In this document: piece after piece, positions 34,059-42,839 of the stretch | Numbering within the stretch: the first letter of the stretch is position 1 | How the letters are laid out: each line of letters starts with the position of its first letter | Source: an uncultured Chitinophagaceae bacterium | Lineage (GTDB): Bacteria > Bacteroidota > Bacteroidia > Chitinophagales > Chitinophagaceae | Assembly: GCA_903870685.1 (NCBI GenBank) | Contig: CAIQDX010000102.1 | Location: 148,119 to 212,118, forward strand | DNA length: 64,000 nt | Reading direction: 5' to 3' | Program-made: the position numbers and the translations under genes | Notes under the pieces: model-generated | What the model was told of the DNA's origin: nothing | The model's database searches: none | What the model saw: only the letters and a program-made list of their open reading frames with translations

Positions 34059-34989
34059 ATTGAATTAAGTTTTCGTAGGCCCGTTTGCTCCAATACAAAT
34101 AATTATTATTTTCTTGTTTTGTTCCGATTAAATTTGAATGAATAAAACCATTTCTCTCTACCTGAATCGTGTGAAAAATTTTCTTATCCGGATTATCAAC
34201 TAAAAAGAAATTAATTTGATTATTATGAGAATATTGAACCACACTATCATTTCTTGTTATAGCAAAATGAAAATAATTTGAAAGATCCTTCATCATTAAT
34301 TTACTTCTGTACCAAGTACCGCCTGTTGGCGAAACCAAGGGCTTGCCATTATAAATAACAACACTATCGTTGTAAGCAAAAACTGTTAAACGATGTGATT
34401 TATTTCTCTTCAGCCAATCAACAAATTTTAAAGTAAAAGTTGAATCGTATCCGTAATCACTGTCTAAAAAACTAATTCTATTTATGTAATCAGGAATTTG
34501 TTCTTGTGATTGAATGAATCCAAACACAAAAGATCCTCCCCCACTATGTCCATTCAAATGCAGAGAATATTTTTTTATTGCTAAAACTTGTTTGATCGTA
34601 TCTACTATTTTAGGAATCAATTCTAAATAATCTTCGTGTTTCTTTTTCCACTGCGGCCATGCTTTCAAATCATTTTCAAGATAAACAACTATAATATTTT
34701 CGTTCGTCAATTCATTCCTAACAAACATTGTTTGTGCAGCAATATGTTGAATATCGAAATGCCAATCATCACCGACATTTAATTTCTTACCCATTGTTTG
34801 AGAAGTTGTATTGCCATTGGGCAATGCAAATAAAACAAGTTGTGTTTTATTTTTTGATGAAAAATTTTTTGGATAATCAACCGTAATAATTACATCACTG
34901 CGAAAGCGAAAAGAAAAAATAGAATCTTGAGAAGCGAATAAACGAACATTCATCATCAACAAAAAGGTTATGATGAATGTTCGTTTCAT
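34057..34989 (-). CDS. Secreted alpha/beta-hydrolase-like protein
   Basis: A 310-residue exported protein with a signal peptide (1-19, ending LFAS). The only strong enzymatic sign is a nucleophile-elbow motif, LHLNGHSGGGSFVFGF (~residues 142-157, with the serine in GHSGG), which points to the alpha/beta-hydrolase fold. I do not recognise a closer family; similarity to secreted esterases is an inference. A possible catalytic acid lies in SFLDSDYGYDSTF, and histidines occur in the C-terminal third (SNYFHFAITRND). The start codon is separated from the rfbD stop by a single base, so it belongs to the sugar-nucleotide operon and may act on a surface glycan. Confidence 0.65.
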   Translation of the reverse strand: MKRTFIITFLLMMNVRLFASQDSIFSFRFRSDVIITVDYPKNFSSKNKTQLVLFALPNGNTTSQTMGKKLNVGDDWHFDIQHIAAQTMFVRNELTNENIIVVYLENDLKAWPQWKKKHEDYLELIPKIVDTIKQVLAIKKYSLHLNGHSGGGSFVFGFIQSQEQIPDYINRISFLDSDYGYDSTFTLKFVDWLKRNKSHRLTVFAYNDSVVIYNGKPLVSPTGGTWYRSKLMMKDLSNYFHFAITRNDSVVQYSHNNQINFFLVDNPDKKIFHTIQVERNGFIHSNLIGTKQENNNYLYWSKRAYENLIQ

Positions 34990-34990
34990 T

Positions 34991-35866
34991 TTATGCGGTT
35001 AATAATTTAATGCAATGTTCTAAACTTTTTTTCCAATCAACTAATTTAACTTGAAAATCATCAACAATATTGCTTGTATCCATCGCTGAATAAAAAGGGC
35101 GTTTTGCCGGAGTTGGATATTCAGTTGAAGGAACAGGTAATACATTACAAGTCAATCCAGACAATGCTTTGATGGCAACTGCAAAATCGAACCAAGAAAT
35201 AATTCCACTATTGGTATAATGATAAATTCCATATTTTTCGTTTCCTAAATGCCATTGTTGAATCACTTGCAAAATAGCGGCTGCAAGGTCGGCAGCATAA
35301 GTTGGAGATCCAACCTGATCATTCACCACTTTTATTTCTTCTCTTTCATTCATCAAACGCAGCATTGTTTTTACAAAGTTGGCAGCATGCGTACTATAAA
35401 CCCATGCAGTTCTGATGACGATAGTTTTCTTCCAATTTTCCAATGCTAATTTTTCGCTTAAATATTTTGTGTATCCGTAATAATTGATTGGATTTGTTGC
35501 CTGATCTGTTGTGTATGGTTTTGTTCCGTTACCATCAAAAACATAATCCGTAGAAATTGTAATTAACGGGCAATTTATTTTAGCACATTCGTTTGCAATA
35601 ACTCCAGTTGATTCTGCATTTATTTTATATGCCAGATCTTGTAACGTTTCTGCTTTATCAACTGCTGTAAAAGCAGCGCAATGAATAAAATATTGTGGCT
35701 GATATTGTTTAAAAAAATCAGGAATTGTTTCGGGTTTACTTAAATCTAATTCATCAACATCAACAAAAACAAAATCGAATAGATATTCTAATTGATTACT
35801 TATTTGGCTTATTTCCCAACCCAGCTGTCCGTTTTTTCCGGTAACAACTATTAATGATTTTGACAT
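34991..35866 (-). CDS. rfbD: dTDP-4-dehydrorhamnose reductase (RfbD-like)
   Basis: A 291-residue short-chain dehydrogenase/reductase of the RmlD type, which reduces dTDP-4-dehydro-L-rhamnose to dTDP-L-rhamnose using NAD(P)H. The nucleotide-binding motif is VVTGKNGQLGWEI (~6-18). Family segments are FVDVDELDLSKPE, ISTDYVFDGNGTKPY (~105-120) and the catalytic YYGYTKYLSEK (tyrosine and lysine of the Y-x3-K pair, ~130-140). No rfbA, rfbB or rfbC lies in this operon, so its partners must be elsewhere or its true substrate may differ. It is the fourth gene of the minus-strand operon, 51 bp after the UDP-glucuronate decarboxylase gene. Confidence 0.88.
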   Translation of the reverse strand: MSKSLIVVTGKNGQLGWEISQISNQLEYLFDFVFVDVDELDLSKPETIPDFFKQYQPQYFIHCAAFTAVDKAETLQDLAYKINAESTGVIANECAKINCPLITISTDYVFDGNGTKPYTTDQATNPINYYGYTKYLSEKLALENWKKTIVIRTAWVYSTHAANFVKTMLRLMNEREEIKVVNDQVGSPTYAADLAAAILQVIQQWHLGNEKYGIYHYTNSGIISWFDFAVAIKALSGLTCNVLPVPSTEYPTPAKRPFYSAMDTSNIVDDFQVKLVDWKKSLEHCIKLLTA

Positions 35867-35917
35867 GTACTGATTTTATAAATCAAAGGATATTATACCG
35901 ATAATAAAAGCAATATT

Positions 35918-36898
35918 TTATTTATTACTCATAAACTCTTTTGGAAGTTTATACAATTCTTCTTTAGGTAATGATTTAAAATATTCGTATGTTTTTTTCA
36001 AACCTTCTGCTCTTCCAACTTTTGGTTCCCAACCTAAAATTTCTTTAGCTTTTGTAATATCAGGCTGACGTTGTTTAGGATCATCAACCGGTAAAGGTTT
36101 GTACGCGATCTTCACAGAAGAGCCGGTTAATTTCAAAACTTCTTCTGCAAATTCTTTCAAAGTAATTTCATTAGGATTACCAATGTTTACCGGTTGAGCA
36201 TAATCGCTTAACAACAAACGATAAATACCTTCAATCAAATCATCAACATAACAAAAACTTCTTGTCTGACTACCATCACCAAACAAAGTCAAATCCTCTC
36301 CACGCAAGGCTTGGCCTATAAAAGCGGGTAATGCTCTACCATCATTCAAACGCATTCTCGGGCCATAAGTATTGAAGATGCGAACGATCCTTGTTTCTAA
36401 TCCATGAAAAGTATGATATGCCATTGTGATGGCTTCCTGAAAACGTTTTGCTTCATCATACACACCACGAGGGCCAATTGGATTTACATTCCCCCAATAT
36501 TCTTCTGTTTGCGGATGTACAGCAGGATCGCCATAAATTTCACTTGTTGAAGCGATCAACATTCTTGCTTTTTTTTCTTTCGCCAATCCCAAACAATTAT
36601 GTGTACCCAATGATCCAACTTTTAATGTTTGAATAGGGATTTTTAAATAATCGATCGGACTTGCAGGAGAAGCAAAATGTAATATGTAATCTATATGACC
36701 GGGAACATGAATGAATTTAGAAACATCGTGATGATAAAATTCGAACTGTTCTAATTTAAAAAGATGTTCAATGTTACGTAGATCGCCTGTGATAAGGTTA
36801 TCCATTGCAACAACATTATAACCTTCTTTTATAAATCTATCGCAAAGATGCGAACCCAAAAAACCGGCTGCACCTGTTATTAAAATTCGTTTTGCCAT
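35918..36898 (-). CDS. UDP-glucuronate decarboxylase (UDP-xylose synthase type)
   Basis: A 326-residue extended SDR enzyme closely resembling UDP-glucuronic acid decarboxylase, which makes UDP-xylose from UDP-glucuronate. The NAD-binding motif is [19 protein letters not shown]. Family-specific blocks follow: [57 protein letters not shown] and [18 protein letters not shown] (catalytic Y and K). [20 protein letters not shown] is also diagnostic. The preceding gene encodes UDP-glucose dehydrogenase, which supplies its substrate, so the pair forms a two-step route from UDP-glucose to UDP-xylose. The spacing to that gene is 26 bp. Confidence 0.93.
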   Translation of the reverse strand: MAKRILITGAAGFLGSHLCDRFIKEGYNVVAMDNLITGDLRNIEHLFKLEQFEFYHHDVSKFIHVPGHIDYILHFASPASPIDYLKIPIQTLKVGSLGTHNCLGLAKEKKARMLIASTSEIYGDPAVHPQTEEYWGNVNPIGPRGVYDEAKRFQEAITMAYHTFHGLETRIVRIFNTYGPRMRLNDGRALPAFIGQALRGEDLTLFGDGSQTRSFCYVDDLIEGIYRLLLSDYAQPVNIGNPNEITLKEFAEEVLKLTGSSVKIAYKPLPVDDPKQRQPDITKAKEILGWEPKVGRAEGLKKTYEYFKSLPKEELYKLPKEFMSNK

Positions 36899-36924
36899 GA
36901 TATCAGATATTGAAAATTAAAAAA

Positions 36925-38226
36925 TTATGAACGTCCAATACTTTCGTAATGGTAACCCATTTCTTGCATTTGTTTTACTTCAAATACATTTCTTCCGTCG
37001 AAAATGGCTTTGTTCTTTAATTTCTTTTCGATTACTTCAAAGTCAGGTGTACGGAATTCACTCCACTCAGTTGCAATAATTAATGCATCGGCATTGTCTA
37101 AGGCAGCATAAGGCCCATCAACAAAAATAATTTTATCGCCAATAACTCTCTGCACATTTGGCATTGCTTCAGGATCAAATGCAGCAACAGTAGCGCCTGC
37201 AGCCGTTAACGCTTCAATTAAATATAAAGCCGGCGCTTCTCTAATATCATCAGTATTTGGTTTAAATGCTAATCCCCATAACGCAAAATGTTTTCCTTTT
37301 AAATCGTCATTGAAATATGCTTTTATTTTTGGAATAAGATGTAATTTTTGTTTCTCGTTTACATCTTCTACTGCTTTTAAAATTTGAAAATTATAATCAA
37401 CCTCTTCGGATGACATAATTAAAGCTTGTACATCTTTTGGAAAACAACTTCCTCCATAACCAATGCCCGGAAACAAAAATCTCTTTCCAATTCTATCATC
37501 ACTTCCAATACCGCGACGAACCATATCAACATCAGCGCCAACTTTTTCGCATAGTTGTGCAATTTCATTCATGAAAGAAATTTTTGTTGCAAGGAATGAA
37601 TTAGCTGCATACTTTGTTAGCTCTGCGCTTTTTTCATCCATAAAAATTACAGGATTACCCTGACGAACATAAGGAGAATATAAGTCGCTCATTACTTTTC
37701 TTGCACGATCGGAACTTGTGCCAATTACAACACGATCGGGTTTCATAAAATCATCCACAGCAACACCTTCTCGTAAAAATTCAGGATTACTTACAACATC
37801 AAATTCATATTTGTAATTTTCAGCAATTGCTTTTCTAACTTTCTCTGCAGTACCAACAGGGACGGTACTTTTATCAACAATAACTTTATATTCGGTTAAT
37901 ATATTTCCAAGGTCTTTTGCAACACCTAAAACATATTTCAAATCGGCAGAACCATTTTCACCGGGAGGTGTAGGCAATGCTAAAAAAACAACTTTTGCTT
38001 CTTTAACACCTTCAGCTAAATCGGTAGTAAATGTTAGACGATTGTCTTTTAAATTTCGGAGAAATATTTTCTCAAGACCAGGTTCGTAAATAGTGATTTC
38101 ACCACGAGATAATTTATCAACTTTGTTTTTATCAATGTCAATACAAGTGACATGATTACCGGTTTCGGCAAAACAGGTACCAGAGACTAATCCAACATAG
38201 CCGGTACCAACAACTGCGATTTTCAT
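36925..38226 (-). CDS. ugd: UDP-glucose 6-dehydrogenase
   Basis: A 433-residue UDP-glucose/GDP-mannose dehydrogenase that oxidises UDP-glucose to UDP-glucuronate with two NAD+. The Rossmann start is IAVVGTGYVGLVSGTCFAET. The catalytic cysteine is in GIGYGGSCFPKDVQAL (~residues 255-270). The central helix and substrate segment (EKSAELTKYAANSFLATKIS) and the C-terminal Rossmann domain (FALWGLAFKPNTDDIREAPA) are intact, and length is normal. It starts three bases after the DegT gene's stop, so the two are tightly coupled, and it feeds the UDP-glucuronate decarboxylase encoded next. Confidence 0.96.
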   Translation of the reverse strand: MKIAVVGTGYVGLVSGTCFAETGNHVTCIDIDKNKVDKLSRGEITIYEPGLEKIFLRNLKDNRLTFTTDLAEGVKEAKVVFLALPTPPGENGSADLKYVLGVAKDLGNILTEYKVIVDKSTVPVGTAEKVRKAIAENYKYEFDVVSNPEFLREGVAVDDFMKPDRVVIGTSSDRARKVMSDLYSPYVRQGNPVIFMDEKSAELTKYAANSFLATKISFMNEIAQLCEKVGADVDMVRRGIGSDDRIGKRFLFPGIGYGGSCFPKDVQALIMSSEEVDYNFQILKAVEDVNEKQKLHLIPKIKAYFNDDLKGKHFALWGLAFKPNTDDIREAPALYLIEALTAAGATVAAFDPEAMPNVQRVIGDKIIFVDGPYAALDNADALIIATEWSEFRTPDFEVIEKKLKNKAIFDGRNVFEVKQMQEMGYHYESIGRS

Positions 38227-38229
38227 AGG

Positions 38230-39360
38230 TTATTGATTTAAGTATTTAAGGATTTCAGATGTAATATACGAAATTTGTTCCACATCTAATTCGGTATGAA
38301 TTGGTAATGAAATAACTCTTTCTGTTAACCAATCGGTTGTTTTTAAATCACAATTATACAAACCAAAAGCTGTAAACATTTTTTGTTTATGTCCCGGAAC
38401 AGGATAATAGATCATTGAAGGAATTTTCTTCTCGGCCAGATAAGCATTCAGTCCATCTCTGTCTGCATCATTCAATATTAATGTGTATTGATGATAGACA
38501 TGATTAGTAAAAGATGCAACAAAAGGTGTTGTTATTTTTAGATGATTGGCAAAAGCTTTATCATATAATGCAGCAGCGGTTTGGCGTGCAATAATATAAT
38601 TATCTAACTCTCTTAATTTGATATTTAAAATGGCGGCCTGAATAGAATCCAGTCTGCTGTTGCATCCTACGATATCGTGATAATATCTTTTTTCCTGACC
38701 ATGATTTGCGATCATCTTCATTTTCTTTGCCAATGCTTCATCATTTGTGAAGATGGCTCCACCATCACCATAAGCACCTAAATTTTTACTTGGATAAAAT
38801 GAAGTACATCCAACATGACCAATACTTCCTGTTTTCTTTCTTGTTCCATCACTGAAAGTATAATCGCAACCAATGGCTTGTGCATTATCCTCAATAACAA
38901 ATAAATTATGTTCTTTGGCAATTTGCATGATGGCTTCCATATTAGCTGCCTGACCATATAAATGCACAGGAACAATTGCTTTTGTTTTTGAGGTGATGGC
39001 TTTTTTAATGGAATCAGGATCGATACAAAATGTTTTTGCATCAACCTCAACAAAAACAGGTTTTAATTTTAATAACGCAACTACTTCTGTTGTGGCAATA
39101 TAAGTAAATGAAGGAGTAATTACTTCATCACCGGGTTGCAGATCCAATGCCATCATGGCTATTTGCAAAGCATCGGTTCCATTGGCACATGGAATGGTGA
39201 ATTTTGAACCGATATAATCATTCAATGATTTTGTAAAATCCTGAACTGCTTTTCCATTTATATACGCTGCGCTGTCTAATACTTCGTGAATGGCTGCATC
39301 AACTTCACTCTTAATCTTTAGATACTGGTTTTTAGTATCTACCATTTGTATTGGTCTCAT
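38230..39360 (-). CDS. DegT/DnrJ/EryC1/StrS family aminotransferase
   Basis: A ~376-residue PLP-dependent aminotransferase of the DegT family, used to make amino sugars from keto nucleotide sugars. Visible blocks are YINGKAVQDFTKSLNDYIGS, CANGTDALQIAMMALDLQ, GDEVITPSFTYIATTEVVAL, VIEDNAQAIGCDY and the lysine segment TSFYPSKNLGAYGDGGAIFT, where the K in PSKN is the PLP Schiff-base lysine. I set the start at 39360 (MRPIQMVDTKNQYL), five codons inside a longer frame. It is the first gene of the operon and is divergent from waaA. A keto-sugar substrate from the pathway downstream is plausible but not shown. Confidence 0.92.
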   Translation of the reverse strand: MRPIQMVDTKNQYLKIKSEVDAAIHEVLDSAAYINGKAVQDFTKSLNDYIGSKFTIPCANGTDALQIAMMALDLQPGDEVITPSFTYIATTEVVALLKLKPVFVEVDAKTFCIDPDSIKKAITSKTKAIVPVHLYGQAANMEAIMQIAKEHNLFVIEDNAQAIGCDYTFSDGTRKKTGSIGHVGCTSFYPSKNLGAYGDGGAIFTNDEALAKKMKMIANHGQEKRYYHDIVGCNSRLDSIQAAILNIKLRELDNYIIARQTAAALYDKAFANHLKITTPFVASFTNHVYHQYTLILNDADRDGLNAYLAEKKIPSMIYYPVPGHKQKMFTAFGLYNCDLKTTDWLTERVISLPIHTELDVEQISYITSEILKYLNQ

Positions 39361-39485
39361 AGTCAAATTTAACAATTACAAAAGTAGTTTAAAATGGATT
39401 ACAATAAGAAAACATAGGTATATTATCAACAGTTATTTTTAGCTCCATTATTATCTCTTAATTTGTGATATAAATCATTTAAATT

Positions 39486-40736
39486 TTGAAACTGCTGTAT
39501 ACTATTTTTATTTATTTATACCCAAAGATGGCTTGGCTTATCAGTGGTAAGAATGCAAAGGCAAAACAATGGATCGATGGCAGGAAGCATATTTTTAGAT
39601 CTTTGGAAACCGCTTTTAAGAATAACAGCGATAAAGTGATATGGATACATTGTTCATCTTTAGGAGAATTTGAACAAGGCCGCCCCATCATTGAAGCCAT
39701 CAAGAAAAAAAAACCTTTGCAAAAAATATTATTGACTTTCTTTTCTCCTTCGGGATATGAAGTAAGAAAAGATTATGCAAAAGCCGATTGGATATTTTAT
39801 TTACCAATGGATTCTTATTTACATGCAAAGAAATTCTATGATATCGTTCAACCATCATTAGTTGTTTTTGTGAAATATGAATTCTGGTTTTATTATTTGA
39901 ATGAAGCCAAAAGAAGAAATATTCCTTTATTACTTGTATCCGGAATTTTCAGAGAAGATCAGCCATTCTTTAAATGGTATGGAAGCTTTCATAAAAAGAT
40001 GCTGAAATGTTTTACTTATTTGTTTGTTCAAAACGAAACATCTGCTGTATTGCTCAACAGTATTGGGTTTCAAAACAATGTTACAGTTTGTGGCGATACA
40101 AGATTTGATAGAGTGATCGATATTGCTGAAAAGTTTAAACCCATTTCATCAATCGAAAATTTTATTGGTAACCATCCTGTAATTGTTGCAGGAAGTACCT
40201 GGACAGAAGATGATGAAGAATTAGATCATTTTGCAAATACACATCCCGAAATAAAATTCATCATTGCGCCTCATGTTATTGAAGAAGAAAGAATACAAGA
40301 ATGTTTAACGCTTTATAAAAACTCAGTCTTGTATTCTCAAATTTCAAATTACAAATCTCAAATTCATAATGTTTTGATCATTGATAACATTGGTATGCTT
40401 AGCAGTTTATATAAATATGCGACGATTTGTTATGTTGGCGGAGGATTTGGTGATGATGGTGTTCACAATGTTTTGGAAGCTGCTGTTTATAATAAACCCG
40501 TTGTTTTTGGTGATGAATATGATAAGTATTTTGAAGCAAGCGAATTAATAGATACTGGTGGTGCTTTCGATATTGAAAATGCTTTGGAAGCAGAAAAAAT
40601 ATTTACTGAATTATTGAAAGAAGGTGAAGCATACAAACAAGCTTCAATTAATGCAGGTAATTATGTAAAGAGTAAATCGGGTGCAACAGAAAAGATCATG
40701 AACTATCTCTATGAGAAACGTCTTTTAACTATTTGA
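39486..40736 (+). CDS. waaA: 3-deoxy-D-manno-octulosonic acid (Kdo) transferase
   Basis: A 416-residue Kdo transferase that attaches Kdo to lipid A precursor at the inner membrane. The start is TTG at 39486. It gives MKLLYTIFIYLYPK, which aligns with the family's N-terminal LLYT membrane anchor, while the next ATG at 39528 would cut the anchor. Conserved segments are IWIHCSSLGEFEQGRPIIEA (~50-70), LTFFSPSGYEVRK, FVKYEFWFYYLNEAKRRNIP (~120-140), VCGDTRFDRV, IVAGSTWTEDDEEL (~235) and VGGGFGDDGVHNVLEAA. Residues ~280-295 read VLYSQISNYKSQIHNVL, encoded by a CAAAT-word repeat. Its 3' end overlaps the convergent next gene by 28 bases. Confidence 0.94.
   Translation: MKLLYTIFIYLYPKMAWLISGKNAKAKQWIDGRKHIFRSLETAFKNNSDKVIWIHCSSLGEFEQGRPIIEAIKKKKPLQKILLTFFSPSGYEVRKDYAKADWIFYLPMDSYLHAKKFYDIVQPSLVVFVKYEFWFYYLNEAKRRNIPLLLVSGIFREDQPFFKWYGSFHKKMLKCFTYLFVQNETSAVLLNSIGFQNNVTVCGDTRFDRVIDIAEKFKPISSIENFIGNHPVIVAGSTWTEDDEELDHFANTHPEIKFIIAPHVIEEERIQECLTLYKNSVLYSQISNYKSQIHNVLIIDNIGMLSSLYKYATICYVGGGFGDDGVHNVLEAAVYNKPVVFGDEYDKYFEASELIDTGGAFDIENALEAEKIFTELLKEGEAYKQASINAGNYVKSKSGATEKIMNYLYEKRLLTI
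40334..40366 (+). repeat. In-frame CAAAT-word repeat inside waaA
   Basis: TCTCAAATTTCAAATTACAA is followed by ATCTCAAATTC. The repeated CAAATT/TCAAAT words encode SQISNYKSQI in a likely loop between the two Rossmann halves of the transferase. Confidence 0.5.
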
Positions 40737-41326
40737 TCAAATAAACGAACAGCATCTTTATTTTCTCTCCATCCCAATTTTACTTTTAATTCTCGTTGTA
40801 TCCAATATTCAGCTTCCGGATAAATAGAAAAATTATTGATTGTTTTTATGCTGCGTTCATACATATTTTCATCGCCACGAAATAATTCGCTGATAAATAA
40901 ATAGCGATCATTTAAACCAATTGCTTTTTTCAGATCTCGTACCGGAGCCGATTGTAAAGCACTTGCCAATTCTGTTTTCTCTTCTTTCAATTTATCGTTA
41001 AAACTTTCTTTGGGCTGAGAAATCATTTCATTTATTTCGGTTGCTGTTATAGGTTGCTGATGCACCAATGTGGGAATAGTTTCTATTGGATCGAACAACC
41101 AACCACTGCCCTCTTTTTTTGTGGGAATATTTTTAGCGAATTTAGAATCTAGAAAATCTATATCAATATCCGAATGAACAGAAGAGTTAGAATATTTTTC
41201 TGCATCGGATAACTGTTGATGCAATTCTTTTACTAACAACTTTGCAGTGATTAATAAGTTATCGGCACCTTCATTTTGATCAAATTGTTCTTTTAATTTG
41301 ATGATTAATAAGCCCAATTTTTCCAT
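40709..41326 (-). CDS. Conserved hypothetical cytoplasmic protein, 205 aa
   Basis: I do not recognise a named family. The 205-residue protein is hydrophilic with no signal peptide or membrane helix. The N-terminal ~50 residues are helical (KLGLLIIKLKEQFDQ, LLVKELHQQL), the middle is acidic and probably disordered, and the C-terminal ~85 residues look like a compact conserved unit (DLKKAIGLNDRYLFISELFR, followed by YERSIKTINNF, EAEYWIQRELK and RLFDQIVKRRF). This C-terminal pattern feels familiar from uncharacterised Bacteroidetes proteins, but I cannot name it. Its 3' end overlaps waaA by 28 bases in convergent orientation. The gene starts 80 bases from divergent tdk. It is very likely real, with function unknown. 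Confidence 0.75.
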   Translation of the reverse strand: MEKLGLLIIKLKEQFDQNEGADNLLITAKLLVKELHQQLSDAEKYSNSSVHSDIDIDFLDSKFAKNIPTKKEGSGWLFDPIETIPTLVHQQPITATEINEMISQPKESFNDKLKEEKTELASALQSAPVRDLKKAIGLNDRYLFISELFRGDENMYERSIKTINNFSIYPEAEYWIQRELKVKLGWRENKDAVRLFDQIVKRRFS

Positions 41327-41406
41327 TGGATGTAATACATTTGGGGGTTAGATAGTATTGAGCCTTAAAGTTAACAAGCTTTTTCAAACAAACACAAGTT
41401 TTAATA

Positions 41407-41991
41407 ATGTTTATAGAACCAAATATGAGCGGCGAACGCAGAGGATGGATAGAAGTTATTTGCGGAAGCATGTTCAGTGGCAAGACAGAAGAGTTGATAA
41501 GAAGATTAAAACGTGTAAAAATTGCCAACTTAAAAGTGGAAATATTTAAGCCCGCTATTGATGTTAGATACGATGAAACAAAAGTAGTAAGTCATGATGC
41601 AAATGCCATTCAATCTACCCCCATAGAAAATTCTCAAACCATTTTATTGCTGGCTCAGGATGTTGATGTGGTTGGAATTGACGAAGCACAGTTCTTCGAC
41701 GATCAGATTATGCATGTTTGCGAAACCCTTGCAATGCGTGGTGTTCGGGTGATAGTTGCCGGATTGGATATGGATTATTTAGGGCGACCTTTTGGGCAGA
41801 TGCCAAATCTTTTATCCATCGCCGATTATATAACAAAGTTGCATGCCATTTGTGTGCAATGCGGAAATATTGCAAATGTTTCTTACAGAAAAACCTCCGA
41901 TGCAGGGCAAGTTTTAGTTGGCGAAAAAGATATTTACGAACCGCGTTGCAGGGTTTGTGCACAAAAAGGCAAAGAAAAAAAGCTGCATTAA
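41407..41991 (+). CDS. tdk: Thymidine kinase (type II)
   Basis: A 194-residue thymidine kinase of the small zinc-containing type, which phosphorylates thymidine to dTMP in the salvage pathway. The Walker A loop is [11 protein letters not shown] (residues 20-30), the DEAQFF motif is [14 protein letters not shown] (~91-104), and the lasso segment [15 protein letters not shown] precedes the zinc cysteines. Zinc ligands are seen as CVQCGN and CRVC. The ATG at 41407 was kept, although the one at 41425 ([11 protein letters not shown]) is also plausible. The last four bases overlap the convergent outer-membrane-type gene. Confidence 0.96.
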   Translation: MFIEPNMSGERRGWIEVICGSMFSGKTEELIRRLKRVKIANLKVEIFKPAIDVRYDETKVVSHDANAIQSTPIENSQTILLLAQDVDVVGIDEAQFFDDQIMHVCETLAMRGVRVIVAGLDMDYLGRPFGQMPNLLSIADYITKLHAICVQCGNIANVSYRKTSDAGQVLVGEKDIYEPRCRVCAQKGKEKKLH

Positions 41992-42788
41992 AATTTATAC
42001 ACCAGATTATTTGATAAACTATAATAGAAATTAAAGATAGGCACTACCGGTGCTGCATTATATACGCCAGCATATTTCATACTTAAAGTAAAATGTTTCG
42101 AGACATCTACATCAAAACTAATATTAGTGGCAATACGCGGATTAAAGAAATCATCAAAACTTCCCTGATAAAAAACAGCGATAGCAATATTAGCATTCTC
42201 CGAAACTTTTCCTTCCCATTTAATATAACTGTTACTTTTTAGCAAGCTTGTTTTTACATCAATTGGATTTGAGGGAATTTTTGAAGAATCAACTGCAGCA
42301 TAATCCCATGTTTCATTTTCATACATCAGGCCGGTAGCAAAAGTCATTTCCCATTTACGGCGATGCCAGAAATTATATCGCATATTTATACCGGTCACAA
42401 ATCTGCTCAGTAATCCAATCTTCGTATCCCAATTGTATTGCACATAAGATTCAGCATGCAATTGTTCTTTATAATCATGTCGCCACCTTAAATGCAAATA
42501 ACCGGTATTCAAGAAATCCTGCGGACCATTATAAGTAAAACGATCACTTGCAGAGAAAATAAAAAACTCACGATATTTTTGAAGCGATACATCCAATCCA
42601 CTTGTGGCATCATACAAGGTTAATTTTTGTTTATCGATTTCTAATCCCGATGATAATGCCCCATCCCAAATAGCTTTATGACCATAAGCTGTTGTATCAA
42701 CCTTATCTATATTAATTATTTGAGCAACCGTTTTCTGGAAAATCCCATTAAAACAAAACAACATTAAAAAAATTCTCATTCGCTTCAT
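41988..42788 (-). CDS. Outer-membrane beta-barrel protein, DUF3078-like
   Basis: A 266-residue exported protein. Residues 1-22 are a signal peptide (ending TVAQ). The mature part is built from amphipathic strands with many aromatic residues: [60 protein letters not shown] and a final [13 protein letters not shown] that ends in phenylalanine, as expected for a barrel inserted by BamA. The layout resembles the DUF3078 or DUF481 type small barrels of Bacteroidetes; I lean to DUF3078 but cannot be sure. It overlaps tdk by four bases tail to tail and starts 51 bases from divergent ccmB. Function is unknown. Confidence 0.7.
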   Translation of the reverse strand: MKRMRIFLMLFCFNGIFQKTVAQIINIDKVDTTAYGHKAIWDGALSSGLEIDKQKLTLYDATSGLDVSLQKYREFFIFSASDRFTYNGPQDFLNTGYLHLRWRHDYKEQLHAESYVQYNWDTKIGLLSRFVTGINMRYNFWHRRKWEMTFATGLMYENETWDYAAVDSSKIPSNPIDVKTSLLKSNSYIKWEGKVSENANIAIAVFYQGSFDDFFNPRIATNISFDVDVSKHFTLSMKYAGVYNAAPVVPIFNFYYSLSNNLVYKF

Positions 42789-42822
42789 AGAATTAAAATT
42801 AAATGAATTAATCTTATGCCAC

Positions 42823-42830
42823 TATTTTTG
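42823..42830 (+). promoter_or_regulatory. Possible -7 promoter element (TATTTTTG)
   Basis: TATTTTTG matches TAnnTTTG and ends nine bases before the ccmB ATG at 42840. It overlaps the longer frame that could start at 42816, which supports the later start. Confidence 0.4.
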
Positions 42831-42839
42831 CAACCGAAT

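Noticed and set aside
41708..42014. Frames on both strands inside tdk
   Set aside because: Both lie inside the conserved thymidine kinase region and are cysteine/histidine-rich shadows of its coding sequence.
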